From Paraburkholderia fungorum (GTDB taxonomy: Bacteria > Pseudomonadota > Gammaproteobacteria > Burkholderiales > Burkholderiaceae): a stretch of 64,000 nt of DNA. Shown in pieces: positions 1 through 8,527 of the stretch; the first letter of the stretch is position 1, and every line of letters begins with the position of its first letter. The translations under genes were made by a program, and so were the position numbers. The notes under the pieces are model-generated. The model was not told the origin of the DNA. It worked only from the letters and a program-made list of their open reading frames with translations, and searched no databases. The stretch spans positions 1,178,001 through 1,242,000 of the forward strand of contig NZ_FNKP01000002.1 of assembly GCF_900099835.1 (NCBI RefSeq). The letters are read 5' to 3'.

Positions 1-307
1 CGCCAGTGCCCGGATCATGATCGACCAGACGCGTTTTCTGGTGCTCAACGCTGCGTACAAGATGGACACGGTGGGCAATAAGGACGCGCGCCAGGAGATC
101 GCGATGATCAAGGTGGCGGCGCCCAGCATGGCTTGTCAGGTGATCGACTGGGCGATGCAGGTGCATGGTGGCGGCGCGGTCAGCGACGACTTCGGTCTCG
201 CGCGCGCGTATGCGAGTTCGCGCACGTTGCGGTTTGCGGATGGTCCCGATGAAGTGCATCGCAATGCGATTGCGAGCATGGAACTTGGGCGGTATCTGGG
301 GCGGTGA
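1..307 (+). CDS. Acyl-CoA dehydrogenase, C-terminal part (5' end outside window)
   Basis: Reading is open from base 2 in the frame that stops at 307, so this is the tail of a gene that begins before the window. The roughly 100 visible residues form the C-terminal helical domain of an acyl-CoA dehydrogenase. Signs are the IMIDQTR stretch, [18 protein letters not shown] and the terminal [18 protein letters not shown] block typical of the ACAD10/11-like branch. These FAD enzymes carry out alpha,beta-desaturation of acyl-CoA thioesters. The catalytic base and most of the FAD site lie upstream and cannot be checked. It probably works with the two acyl-CoA synthetases and the SDR downstream on the same strand; the substrate is unknown. 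Confidence 0.9.
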   Translation, partial: ASARIMIDQTRFLVLNAAYKMDTVGNKDARQEIAMIKVAAPSMACQVIDWAMQVHGGGAVSDDFGLARAYASSRTLRFADGPDEVHRNAIASMELGRYLGR

Positions 308-329
308 AGGTTTGCGAGATGTTGTGAAT

Positions 330-440
330 GACAGCTTTGCATGGGATCAGAGTAAGCGCTAAAGCGCTAACTCTGGTCGACAGCTTTGCATGGGGTCCTA
401 GTAAGCGCCAAAGCGCTAACTAGGACCGACAAAGGAGACG
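330..440 (+). repeat. Tandem-hairpin leader element, copy A (two hairpins plus SD)
   Basis: Two near-identical units stand head to tail. Each begins GACAGCTTTGCATGG and is followed by a hairpin. Hairpin 1 (345-378) has outer arms GATCAGAGT / ACTCTGGTC, an A.A mismatch, an inner stem AGCGC/GCGCT and the loop TAAA. Hairpin 2 (394-427) has outer arms GGTCCTAGT / ACTAGGACC, the same mismatch and inner stem, and the loop CAAA. Right after hairpin 2 comes CCGACAAAGGAGA, which is the Shine-Dalgarno of the gene starting at 449. Copy B at 13246-13353 has the same architecture. The outer arms differ between hairpins yet stay paired, with one G.T wobble, which points to selection on RNA structure. Function is unknown. 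Confidence 0.8.
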
Positions 441-448
441 CGATACAC

Positions 449-2158
449 ATGAACGAACGCCATCATCCGCATTGGCCGCCGCAAGTGCCACTGCATCTGA
501 CTCTGCCTGAAACCAATATTTTCTATAACGCCGAAGTCTCGGCGGCGCGCTTTCCGAATAAGCCGTTCATCGTTTTCTACGACACCCCGATCACGTTCGC
601 CGAGTTCAAGGACGAAGCCGAACGCGTAGCAGGTTTTCTGCAACAGGAATGTCACGTCAAGGCCGGCGACCGCGTGCTGCTCTATATGCAGAACAGCCCG
701 CAATGGATCATCGCTTACTACGGCATCCTGCGAGCCAATGCCGTGGTAGTGCCGGTTAATCCGATGAACATGAAGGACGAACTCGCGCATTACGTCGAAG
801 ATAGCGGCGCGACTACGATCATTGCGCCGCAGTGCCTTTTCCAGAACGTCGAACCGCTGATCGGCAACGGTTCCGGGCAAGGGCTCGAACACGCAATCGT
901 CGGGACGTATAGCGATTATCTGAAGCGTCCGTCGACGATTCCCGTCTCCGAACTCGTCGCCGCGCCGCGCAAGACATTCGATCTTCCCGGCGTCACGTCG
1001 TGGCAATCCGTGCTCGACCGGCGTATCGCACCTGGCCCGCTAACCGCCGGTCCCGACGATCTGTGCGTGATGCCCTATACGTCCGGCACCACCGGCAAGC
1101 CGAAGGGCTGCATGCACACGCACCGCAGCGTGATGAGCACCGCGCTCGGCGGATGCGTGTGGTTCTCGGTGCCGTCCGACGGCGTGCATCTGTCGATCCT
1201 GCCGTTTTTTCACGTCACCGGCATGCAGGGCGGCATGAACAGCGCGGTGTATTGCGGCTCGACTATCGTCGTGTTGCCGCGCTGGGATCGCGACGCCGCT
1301 GCGCTATGCATGCAGAAATATCGCGTGAGCGCATGGCAATCCATCTCGACGATGATGGTCGATTTTCTGTCGAATCCGAAGCTCGGTGAATACGACCTGT
1401 CGAGTCTGACCGGTGCGCGCGGCGGCGGCGCGGCGATGCCGGATGCGATCGCGAAGAAACTCAAGTCGCTGACCGGGCTTGATTATGTCGAAGGCTACGG
1501 GATGTCGGAGACGATCGCGGGCACGCACATCAATCCGCCGCATCGTCCGAAACCGCAGTGCCTCGGTATTCCCGTGTTCGACGTGGATTCGCGCGTGATC
1601 GATCCGGTCACGCTGCAGGAACTGCCGCAAGGCGAAACGGGCGAGATCGTCGTCAACGCGCCGCAGGTGATGCAGGGCTACTGGCGTAATCCGAAGGCGA
1701 CGCAGGAAGCGTTTATCGAACTCGACGGCAAGCGCTTCCTGCGTACCGGCGACCTCGGACATATCGACGAAGACGGCTACTTTTTCATGACCGATCGTCT
1801 GAAGCGGATGATCAATGCATCGGGTTATAAAGTGTGGCCCGCCGAAGTCGAAGCGCTGATGTACCGGCATCCTGCGATTCATGAAGTGTGTGTGATCGGC
1901 GTGAAAGACGAGAAGCGGGGCGAGACCGTGAAGGCGCTGGTGGTGCCCAACGCGGCGCAGGCGGCGGACATCACCGAGCAGCAGATCATCGACTGGGCGC
2001 ATGAACAGATGGCGTCGTACAAGGCGCCGCGTATCGTTGAATTTGTTACCTCGCTGCCAAAGTCCGGCAGCGGCAAGATACTGTGGCGCAAATTGCAGGA
2101 AGAAGATGCGGCGCGCCAGGCATCGGTTGCAAATGGCGAAGGAGGCGCATCGCGATGA
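449..2158 (+). CDS. AMP-forming acyl-CoA synthetase (fatty-acid--CoA ligase family)
   Basis: A 569-residue ANL-superfamily enzyme that activates a carboxylic acid as acyl-adenylate and transfers it to CoA. Visible are the P-loop YTSGTTGKPKG from about residue 210, the A5 motif GYGMSETIA, the hinge TGDLGHIDEDGY and the C-terminal catalytic lysine in PKSGSGKILWRKL. The full length matches the family. I chose ATG 449 because AAAGGAG (431-437) precedes it at normal distance. A TTG at 386 is in frame but lies inside the hairpin leader. The stop overlaps the start of the next synthetase (ATGA), so the two are translationally coupled. The true substrate (fatty or aromatic acid) cannot be read from the sequence. 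Confidence 0.93.
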   Translation: MNERHHPHWPPQVPLHLTLPETNIFYNAEVSAARFPNKPFIVFYDTPITFAEFKDEAERVAGFLQQECHVKAGDRVLLYMQNSPQWIIAYYGILRANAVVVPVNPMNMKDELAHYVEDSGATTIIAPQCLFQNVEPLIGNGSGQGLEHAIVGTYSDYLKRPSTIPVSELVAAPRKTFDLPGVTSWQSVLDRRIAPGPLTAGPDDLCVMPYTSGTTGKPKGCMHTHRSVMSTALGGCVWFSVPSDGVHLSILPFFHVTGMQGGMNSAVYCGSTIVVLPRWDRDAAALCMQKYRVSAWQSISTMMVDFLSNPKLGEYDLSSLTGARGGGAAMPDAIAKKLKSLTGLDYVEGYGMSETIAGTHINPPHRPKPQCLGIPVFDVDSRVIDPVTLQELPQGETGEIVVNAPQVMQGYWRNPKATQEAFIELDGKRFLRTGDLGHIDEDGYFFMTDRLKRMINASGYKVWPAEVEALMYRHPAIHEVCVIGVKDEKRGETVKALVVPNAAQAADITEQQIIDWAHEQMASYKAPRIVEFVTSLPKSGSGKILWRKLQEEDAARQASVANGEGGASR

Positions 2159-3711
2159 GTTGGCTCGAAGCGTTACTCGATGAACCGTTCGTCTGCATCA
2201 CCGATATGCTGCGCCGTTTTACCAAAGAGCGCGGCGACCATCCGGCGTTAATCTGCGATGGCGAAGTCGTCACTTATGCCGAACTCGACGCGCGAGTCGA
2301 TCGCTTCGCCGCCGCTTTGCAACGCGACGGCGTTCAGCCTGGCGATGCCATTGCGTTATGCGCGACGGCATCCGTCGATTACACCGTCGCGTTTCTCGGC
2401 GGATTGAGAGCGGGCGCAGCGGTCGCGCCGCTTGCGCCTTCATCGAGCGCGGCAAGTCTTGTCAGCATGATCGGCAATTCGGGCGCGCGATTATTGTTTC
2501 TCGATGCAGAGGTCAAGCGTCTGCTCGAACCAGTCGCCGCGCAGATCGACGCAGTGCCGGTTGCTCTGGATGCACACGCCGGCAGCGCTCCGCTGAATGC
2601 ATGGCTCGCGCCAATCGGTGCTGGGCCAGAAGCGGTGAAAATCGATCCGGCGTGGCCGTTCAACATCATCTATTCGTCGGGCACGACGGGCACGCCGAAG
2701 GGCATCGTGCAATCGCACGGCATGCGTTGGGCGTACGCGGTACGCAGCATTCAGCGCGGCTACGGCCCCGACGCCACGACGCTGATCTCGACACCGCTCT
2801 ATTCGAACACGACGCTCGTGAGTTTCATGCCGACGCTGACATTCGGCGGCACCGTCGTGTTGATGCCGAAATTCGATGCCACGCGTTATCTCGAACTCGC
2901 GCAGCAATATCGCGCCACGCACACGATGCTGGTGCCCGTGCAATATCAGCGTCTGATGGCGCATCCGCAGTTCGACCGCTACGACCTCTCCAGTTTTCAG
3001 GCGAAGTTCTGCACGAGTGCGCCGTTCGCGGCGAGCATCAAGGCGGACGTGGCGCGCCGCTGGCCCGGCCGGCTCACCGAGTACTACGGAATGACCGAAG
3101 GCGGTGGCTCGTGCCAGCTGGAGGCCAACGACTGGCCGACCAAGCTGCATTCGGTCGGCCAGCCGATGGAAGGGCACGACATCCGTCTGATCGACGAACT
3201 CGGTAACGAAGTGGCGGCGGGCGAGGTCGGCGAAGTCGTCGGCCACTCGCCGGCGATGATGACCGGCTACTACAAACAACCCGACAAGACGGCAGAAGCG
3301 GAGTGGTACGACCCGAGCGGCAAGCGCTTCATTCGTACCGGCGATATGGGGCGTTTCGACGAAGACGGTTTTCTGACGCTGCTCGATCGCAAGAAGGACA
3401 TGATCATTTCGGGCGGCTTCAACGTGTATCCGAGCGATCTCGAAGCCGAGGTGCGGCAGCATCCCGACGTCGCGGAAGTTGCAGTGGTCGGCGCGCAATC
3501 CGAACAATGGGGCGAGACGCCGGTGGCGTTCGTCGTGCGTGATCCGCGTGCGCAGATCGACGAGGCGGCCTTGCTCGCGTGGGTCAATGCGCGGGTCGGC
3601 AAGATGCAGCGGCTCTCCGCCGTCACCTTTGTCGACACCTTGCCGCGCAGTCCGATCGGCAAGGTGCTCAAGCGCGAGTTGCGCGAACAGTTCTATCCCT
3701 CAGCGCGCTGA
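2155..3711 (+). CDS. AMP-forming acyl-CoA synthetase, second copy
   Basis: A 518-residue adenylate-forming ligase of the same superfamily as its upstream neighbour but clearly divergent from it. It carries YSSGTTGTPKG from about residue 173, the adenylate-binding EYYGMTEGGG, the hinge region TGDMGRFDEDGF and the C-terminal LPRSPIGKVLKREL with the conserved lysine. It starts at ATG 2155 inside the stop of the previous gene, with GGAGG just upstream, which fixes the start and marks an operon. Two different CoA ligases next to an acyl-CoA dehydrogenase and an SDR suggest a degradative pathway for an organic acid. The imported acid may come through the convergent ABC transporter, but that link is inference. 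Confidence 0.92.
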   Translation: MSWLEALLDEPFVCITDMLRRFTKERGDHPALICDGEVVTYAELDARVDRFAAALQRDGVQPGDAIALCATASVDYTVAFLGGLRAGAAVAPLAPSSSAASLVSMIGNSGARLLFLDAEVKRLLEPVAAQIDAVPVALDAHAGSAPLNAWLAPIGAGPEAVKIDPAWPFNIIYSSGTTGTPKGIVQSHGMRWAYAVRSIQRGYGPDATTLISTPLYSNTTLVSFMPTLTFGGTVVLMPKFDATRYLELAQQYRATHTMLVPVQYQRLMAHPQFDRYDLSSFQAKFCTSAPFAASIKADVARRWPGRLTEYYGMTEGGGSCQLEANDWPTKLHSVGQPMEGHDIRLIDELGNEVAAGEVGEVVGHSPAMMTGYYKQPDKTAEAEWYDPSGKRFIRTGDMGRFDEDGFLTLLDRKKDMIISGGFNVYPSDLEAEVRQHPDVAEVAVVGAQSEQWGETPVAFVVRDPRAQIDEAALLAWVNARVGKMQRLSAVTFVDTLPRSPIGKVLKRELREQFYPSAR

Positions 3712-3748
3712 TCGGCGCGTGCGAAAAATACTGGATACAGGACAACAC

Positions 3749-4654
3749 ATGGACAATTTCGCAGACAAAGTTGCGGTGATAACCGGGGCAGGCTCCGGCT
3801 TCGGCCGTGAGTTCGCGAGACTCGGCGCGAAGCTCGGCATGCGGCTCGTGCTGGCCGACGTGCAGCAGGACGCACTCGACGAAACCTTCGCCGAAGTGAG
3901 CGCGGCAGGCGCGCGGGCAGTCGCGCATCGCGTGGATGTGGCGAAGGGCGACGAGATCGATGCGCTGGCGCGCGCCACGCTCGACACGTTCGGCGCTGTG
4001 CATCTCGTTTTCAATAATGCGGGCGTGGGCGGCAGCGGCGGACTCGTGTGGGAAAACACGGAGCGCGACTGGCAATGGTTGCTTGGCGTCAACCTGTGGG
4101 GCGTGATTCATGGTGTACGCGCGTTTACGCCGTTGATGCTGGACGCGGCGAAACGCGACGCGAATTATCGCGGGCACATCGTCAATACGGCGTCGATGGC
4201 GGGGCTGCTCAATCCGCCGCTGATGGGGCCGTACAACGTGTCGAAACACGCGGTGGTATCGCTGACGGAATCGTTGTATCAGGATCTCTCGCTGGTCACG
4301 CAGCAGGTCGCGTGTTCGGTACTGTGTCCTTATTTCGTGCCGACAGGAATCGCCAAAGCGCATCGTAACCGTCCCGCAGATCTTGCTAACGGTACACCGC
4401 TCACGTTGTCCCAAAACGTGTCGCGTGCACTGAGCGAGAAAGCGGTGAACTCGGGCAAAGTGAGCGCGGAAGAGGTCGCGACGATGGTGTTCGATGCGAT
4501 CCGCGAAGAGCAGTTTTATATTTTCTCGCATTCGCATGCACTGAGCGCCGTGAAAACCCGCGCGGACGATATCGTCACGCCGCGCAATCCGACCGATCCG
4601 TTTGCCGAGCGCCCGCATGTGCGCGAGCAGATCGTGGCGGCGTTGAAGGGGTAA
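3749..4654 (+). CDS. SDR family NAD(P)-dependent oxidoreductase
   Basis: A 301-residue classical short-chain dehydrogenase. The Rossmann motif TGAGSGFG is at residues 12-19, NNAG at 89-92, and the catalytic Ser149, Tyr162 and Lys166 (YNVSK) are in place. The acidic residue after beta-2 (LADVQ) favours NAD over NADP. The ATG at 3749 lies 37 bp after the second acyl-CoA synthetase and begins right at the conserved N-terminus. It probably oxidises a hydroxyacyl intermediate or alcohol in the same pathway. A hairpin terminator follows, shared with the convergent ABC transporter operon. Confidence 0.92.
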   Translation: MDNFADKVAVITGAGSGFGREFARLGAKLGMRLVLADVQQDALDETFAEVSAAGARAVAHRVDVAKGDEIDALARATLDTFGAVHLVFNNAGVGGSGGLVWENTERDWQWLLGVNLWGVIHGVRAFTPLMLDAAKRDANYRGHIVNTASMAGLLNPPLMGPYNVSKHAVVSLTESLYQDLSLVTQQVACSVLCPYFVPTGIAKAHRNRPADLANGTPLTLSQNVSRALSEKAVNSGKVSAEEVATMVFDAIREEQFYIFSHSHALSAVKTRADDIVTPRNPTDPFAERPHVREQIVAALKG

Positions 4655-4688
4655 AGGTTTTACGTTTCCACGCTTTACGCTTCAATAA

Positions 4689-4719
4689 AAAAGGCGCCGT
4701 GAATATCACGGCGCCTTTT
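4689..4719. terminator. Bidirectional hairpin terminator
   Basis: AAAAGGCGCCGTGA and its complement TCACGGCGCCTTTT flank a three-base loop. The A-run and T-run on the two sides let it work in both directions. It lies between the convergent SDR gene and the ABC binding-protein gene. Confidence 0.85.
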
Positions 4720-4759
4720 CTATTCGTCACTCACTCCCGGTATCCGCGGCAGAAAACCT

Positions 4760-5944
4760 TCACTTCGCCGCTGTCAACGTACTCAACGCCGCCGGTTTCA
4801 ACTGTCCGTTCTGAACCACTGCCGCCAGCGGATTGCCGATCACGAATCCGCCGTGATCGTCGACCGCTGTCACGCCATGCGGATTGTTTTGCGGCGGCAA
4901 CATCTTCACGGCCTTGTCGAAATTATTGCGGATTGCCGTCGCGTCGCTGACGCTGCCCGCGAGTTTCATCGCAATGGCCGTCGCGTACACCGCCGTGTAA
5001 TTCAGCGACACCTCCTGGCTAGGATCGCGCCCGCCATGCGTCTTGCGGAATCGCTCGACAAACGCTTTCGCGCTCGGCGTGTCGTCGGCGGCGAGCGGCA
5101 GTACGCCGATTGCGCCGTTCAGCGCGGCATAACCGTTCGTGACCTTCGCCACTTCGTCGAGCTTGGCCTGATCCATCACGATGAAGCCGCCCTTGAAGCC
5201 CAGTTCGCGTGCCTGCTGCGCGACGAGACCGGTCGGCTCGGACGGCCCGCCGATAAACATCACGTCCGGTTTGGCTGCGAGCACGCGGCTCACGCCGCTG
5301 TAGAAGTCGGTCGCGCGGTTATACGACATTGCGTTGTCGGCGACGACCGTGCCGCCTGCCGCTTCCCAAGCCGGTTTGAAAGCGGCGACCCAGACCTTGC
5401 CATACTCGGTATCGGTGGCGGCCAGCGCGACTTTCTTGCCGTACGTCGCCATTTCGTATTTGACGAATGAGTTCAGATACGACGTGAACGCAGGCGGAAT
5501 CCGCACGGTCAGCTTGTTGCCGCGTTCGCTGATCTGCGGGACGCTGGTGTAGGAGAGCAGCAGCAGCTTCTGCTGTTCGTTGCTGGTCTGCACCGCGAAG
5601 CCGCCGCCGGAATGCGGCACGAGCACGACAGCGGCCTGCTGTTCCTGCGCGAGACGCCGCGCATTGATCGCGGTTTCGCTCGGGTTGTACTTGTCGTCGA
5701 GCGGGACGATTTCGAGCTTGATCTTCTTGCCCGCGACTTCGACGCCGGCCTGATTGACATCGGCGGCGGCCATCTGCATGCCGTCGAGCACTTCCTGCCC
5801 ATACTTCGCTGCGCCGCCGCTCAACGGCCCCGAATAGCCGATGTGCACGACCTGCTGCGCCATCGCGGCACCCGCGCCCATCAGCGCGGTCGTGGCGACG
5901 GCGGCAACGAGTCCGGTGCGCTTGCACAAGCGTTTGATCGTCAT
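4760..5944 (-). CDS. Branched-chain amino-acid type ABC transporter, periplasmic binding protein
   Basis: A 394-residue type I periplasmic binding protein of the LivJ/LivK family (Peripla_BP_6). A Sec signal peptide ends at AMA-QQ near residue 29, followed by VHIGYSGPLSGGAAKYGQ, the usual start of the mature domain. The SD AAGGAG lies just before the ATG. It is the last gene of a minus-strand operon livH-livM-livG-livF-binding protein, 109 bp after livF. Members of this family bind leucine-type amino acids, but many in Burkholderia bind aromatic or other organic acids, so the ligand is open. The nearby acyl-CoA synthetases make an acid ligand plausible. Confidence 0.92.
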   Translation of the reverse strand: MTIKRLCKRTGLVAAVATTALMGAGAAMAQQVVHIGYSGPLSGGAAKYGQEVLDGMQMAAADVNQAGVEVAGKKIKLEIVPLDDKYNPSETAINARRLAQEQQAAVVLVPHSGGGFAVQTSNEQQKLLLLSYTSVPQISERGNKLTVRIPPAFTSYLNSFVKYEMATYGKKVALAATDTEYGKVWVAAFKPAWEAAGGTVVADNAMSYNRATDFYSGVSRVLAAKPDVMFIGGPSEPTGLVAQQARELGFKGGFIVMDQAKLDEVAKVTNGYAALNGAIGVLPLAADDTPSAKAFVERFRKTHGGRDPSQEVSLNYTAVYATAIAMKLAGSVSDATAIRNNFDKAVKMLPPQNNPHGVTAVDDHGGFVIGNPLAAVVQNGQLKPAALSTLTAAK

Positions 5945-6053
5945 ACATGTCTCCTTGGTATGAATGGAATGTGCCGCGCTCAGGTGGCGCGTGTTGTTGC
6001 ATCGAAGGTGTCGATGTCGATCAGTTGCCGCTCAGTTCACGATCAGTTCACAC

Positions 6054-6761
6054 TCAGCCGCCCACATAAGCGCGCCGGATCGCTTCGTTGTTCATCAGGC
6101 TCGCCTGATCGCCTTCGAGCACGATGCGGCCGTTCTCGATCACGTACGCACGATGCGCGATCTTCAGTGCCGCGAAAGCGTTCTGTTCGGCGAGCAGCAC
6201 GGTGGTTCCGGCGCGATTGATCTGCTGGATCACATCGAACACCTGCTTGACCACCAGCGGCGCGAGTCCGAGCGACGGTTCGTCGAGCAGCAGCACCTTG
6301 GGCCGCGCCATCATCGCGCGGCCGATCGCGACCATCTGCTGCTGACCGCCCGATAGCGAACCCGCCGTGTGATCCTTGCGTTCCGCCAGCAGCGGAAACA
6401 GCGAGAACACCTGGTCGAGATTGCGCTGATTGCCCGCCTTGTCGCCGCGATGCACGTACGCGCCGAGCGTGAGGTTCTTCAGCACCGACATGCCCGGAAA
6501 CAGCTTGCGTCCCTCGGGACACTGAATCACACCACTGCGCACGATCTGCGCGGGCGTCATGCCGAGCATCTGGCGGTGGTTGACGAGCACGCTGCCACCC
6601 GAAGCGCGGCGCAGGCCGCTCATCGCGAGAAAGATCGAGCTTTTACCCGCGCCGTTGGCGCCGAGCAGCACGACGAGTTCGCCGTCGTCCGCGTGCAGAT
6701 TGATGCCGTCGAGTGCGCGGAAACTGCCGTAATCGAGTGCGACGTTGTCAAGCTTCAGCAT
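6054..6761 (-). CDS. livF: ABC transporter ATP-binding protein LivF
   Basis: A 235-residue ATPase of the branched-chain amino-acid importer. Walker A GANGAGKS is at residues 34-41, the signature is LSGGQQQM and Walker B is VLLLDEPSLGLAP. The short C-terminus ending RRAYVGG is characteristic of LivF. It overlaps the end of livG by 14 bp, which supports translational coupling. It pairs with LivG at the cytoplasmic face of LivHM. Confidence 0.94.
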   Translation of the reverse strand: MLKLDNVALDYGSFRALDGINLHADDGELVVLLGANGAGKSSIFLAMSGLRRASGGSVLVNHRQMLGMTPAQIVRSGVIQCPEGRKLFPGMSVLKNLTLGAYVHRGDKAGNQRNLDQVFSLFPLLAERKDHTAGSLSGGQQQMVAIGRAMMARPKVLLLDEPSLGLAPLVVKQVFDVIQQINRAGTTVLLAEQNAFAALKIAHRAYVIENGRIVLEGDQASLMNNEAIRRAYVGG

Positions 6762-7512
6762 GTTCGCTCCCGAGATAGGCGTCGATCACCGCCGGGTTGG
6801 CGCGAATCTCGGCGGGCATTCCTTCGGCGATTTTCTTGCCGTAGTTCAGCACCATGATGCGGTCCGCCAGCTTCATGATCATGTTCATCTTGTGTTCGAC
6901 CAGGCATACCGTCACGCCGTGCTTGACCAGCTTGCGGATCAGGTCGGCGAGACCCTCGGTCTCCTCCGGGTTGACGCCGCCGGCGGGTTCGTCGAGTAGC
7001 ATCAGGCTCGGTTCGGTGGCGAGCGCGAGCGCTATAGCGGCGCGTTTGCGTTCTTCCTGCGAGATGTCGCCGGCCATGCGCGAGGCCATTGCCGAGAGCC
7101 CTACGAAGTCGAGCGCGTCGCGCGCCTTGTCGCGGCAAATCTGCTCCTCGTGTTTCAGGCGCTTCGAATGCGTGAGCACGTCCCATAGACCGGAATGCGT
7201 GCGCAGACGGTGCCCGACGATCAGGTTGTCGAGCACACTGGCCCGGTCGAACAATGCGGTGGACTGAAACGTGCGCGCGACGCCAAGACGCGCCATCTGA
7301 TCGGCGCCGAGCTTCGTCACGTCCTCGCCTTTGAAGAGAATGCGCCCGGACGTCGGCAGATGCGTACCGCTGATCAGATTGAAGAACGTGGTCTTGCCCG
7401 CGCCGTTCGGCCCGATGATCGCGTTGATCTGCCCTGCGGCGATTGTCGTGCTCACGTCGTCGACGGCAACGAGGCCGCCGAACCGTTTGCTGAGCGAGTC
7501 GATTTCAAGCAT
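6748..7512 (-). CDS. livG: ABC transporter ATP-binding protein LivG
   Basis: A 254-residue ATPase with Walker A GPNGAGKTT near residue 35, Walker B LMLLDEPAGGVNPEE and the C-terminal PAVIDAYLGSEHAEA typical of LivG. The ABC signature is unusual: where LSGGQ or LAYGQ is expected, the protein reads ISQEERKRAAIALAL. The gene overlaps both neighbours by a few bases within the liv operon. Partner of LivF. Whether the changed signature lowers ATP hydrolysis or is normal for this subfamily cannot be settled here. Confidence 0.93.
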   Translation of the reverse strand: MLEIDSLSKRFGGLVAVDDVSTTIAAGQINAIIGPNGAGKTTFFNLISGTHLPTSGRILFKGEDVTKLGADQMARLGVARTFQSTALFDRASVLDNLIVGHRLRTHSGLWDVLTHSKRLKHEEQICRDKARDALDFVGLSAMASRMAGDISQEERKRAAIALALATEPSLMLLDEPAGGVNPEETEGLADLIRKLVKHGVTVCLVEHKMNMIMKLADRIMVLNYGKKIAEGMPAEIRANPAVIDAYLGSEHAEA

Positions 7513-8527
7513 GACGGTCTCCTCGTGCGGATGCGGACTGCGCCGCGGCGATGCCGCCTTTCGGCACAGGCCGTTGCACGCGGCGCATCTTTTTCGACTG
7601 ATACAAACCGACGATGCCGTTGGGCAGGAAGATCACCAGCACGATCAATATCGGGCCGAATACGACGAAGCGGTATTCCTGCAGAAACTGCAGATACTGC
7701 GTGAGCCACGGGATAATCAGCGCGCCGAGCAACGGTCCCGCAAGCGTGCCGATGCCGCCCACCAGCATGTACATGGTCATGTCGAACGTGTGATCGACGG
7801 CGGCCAGATCAGGCCCGAGAAAGCGTACGGAGCCCGCATACAAACCACCGGCAAGCCCCGCGTAAATAACCGACAGCACGAACGCCAGCACCTTGTTGCG
7901 CATCAGGTTGATGCCGAGCGATTGCGCGAGTCCGTCGCTATTACGGATTGCCATGAAAGTGCGGCCGAGCAGCGAGTCGACGATGCGATGCATCAGCCAC
8001 ACGCCTAGCACCAGAAACGCGAACACGAGGTAGTAGAGCGCACGCGGATTCTCGAACGACACGAGACCGAAGCCCGACGGTGCCGGAATGCCGATGATGT
8101 CCGAGACACCATGCGTCAGGCCGTCCCATTTCTCGATGACGAGAAACATGATGTAGCCCACGCATAGCGTGAAAATCGAAAAATAGTGACCGCGCAAACG
8201 CAGCGACACGAGGCCGACAAGCACGCCGAGTACCGCGACCACTACCCCCGATGCGATGAACGCGAGCCAGAACGGCACCTGATGATCGACGGTGAGAATG
8301 CCGACCGTGTACGCGCCCACCGCCATGAAACTGCCGTGCGCGAGATTGAACTGCCCCGTGTAGCCCGTGATCAGATTCAACCCGACCGTGGCCAGCGCGA
8401 AGATGTACGCGGTGGACATCACGGTGAGCATGTAGTCGTTGGTCGCGGCGAACGGGAACACCAGGCCGAGCACGAACAGCAGCGTCCACCCCGGCTTGCC
8501 CTCGAATAGTTTCATGGATGATTTCAC
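7505..8527 (-). CDS. livM: ABC transporter permease LivM
   Basis: A 340-residue inner-membrane permease with about eight to ten hydrophobic segments and the family core ATVGLNLITGYTGQFNLAHGSFMAVGAY. GGIGTLAGPLLGA marks the cytoplasmic loop that contacts the ATPase. The C-terminal tail after FLPNGIVGLYQSKK is cytoplasmic and charged. It overlaps livG and livH by a few bases, so all are read from one transcript. Confidence 0.93.
   Translation of the reverse strand: MKSSMKLFEGKPGWTLLFVLGLVFPFAATNDYMLTVMSTAYIFALATVGLNLITGYTGQFNLAHGSFMAVGAYTVGILTVDHQVPFWLAFIASGVVVAVLGVLVGLVSLRLRGHYFSIFTLCVGYIMFLVIEKWDGLTHGVSDIIGIPAPSGFGLVSFENPRALYYLVFAFLVLGVWLMHRIVDSLLGRTFMAIRNSDGLAQSLGINLMRNKVLAFVLSVIYAGLAGGLYAGSVRFLGPDLAAVDHTFDMTMYMLVGGIGTLAGPLLGALIIPWLTQYLQFLQEYRFVVFGPILIVLVIFLPNGIVGLYQSKKMRRVQRPVPKGGIAAAQSASARGDRHA

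Noticed and set aside
386..448. N-terminal extension of the first acyl-CoA synthetase from TTG 386
   Set aside because: The codons are the hairpin repeat itself and a good ribosome site lies directly before ATG 449. Kept only as an observation on frame.
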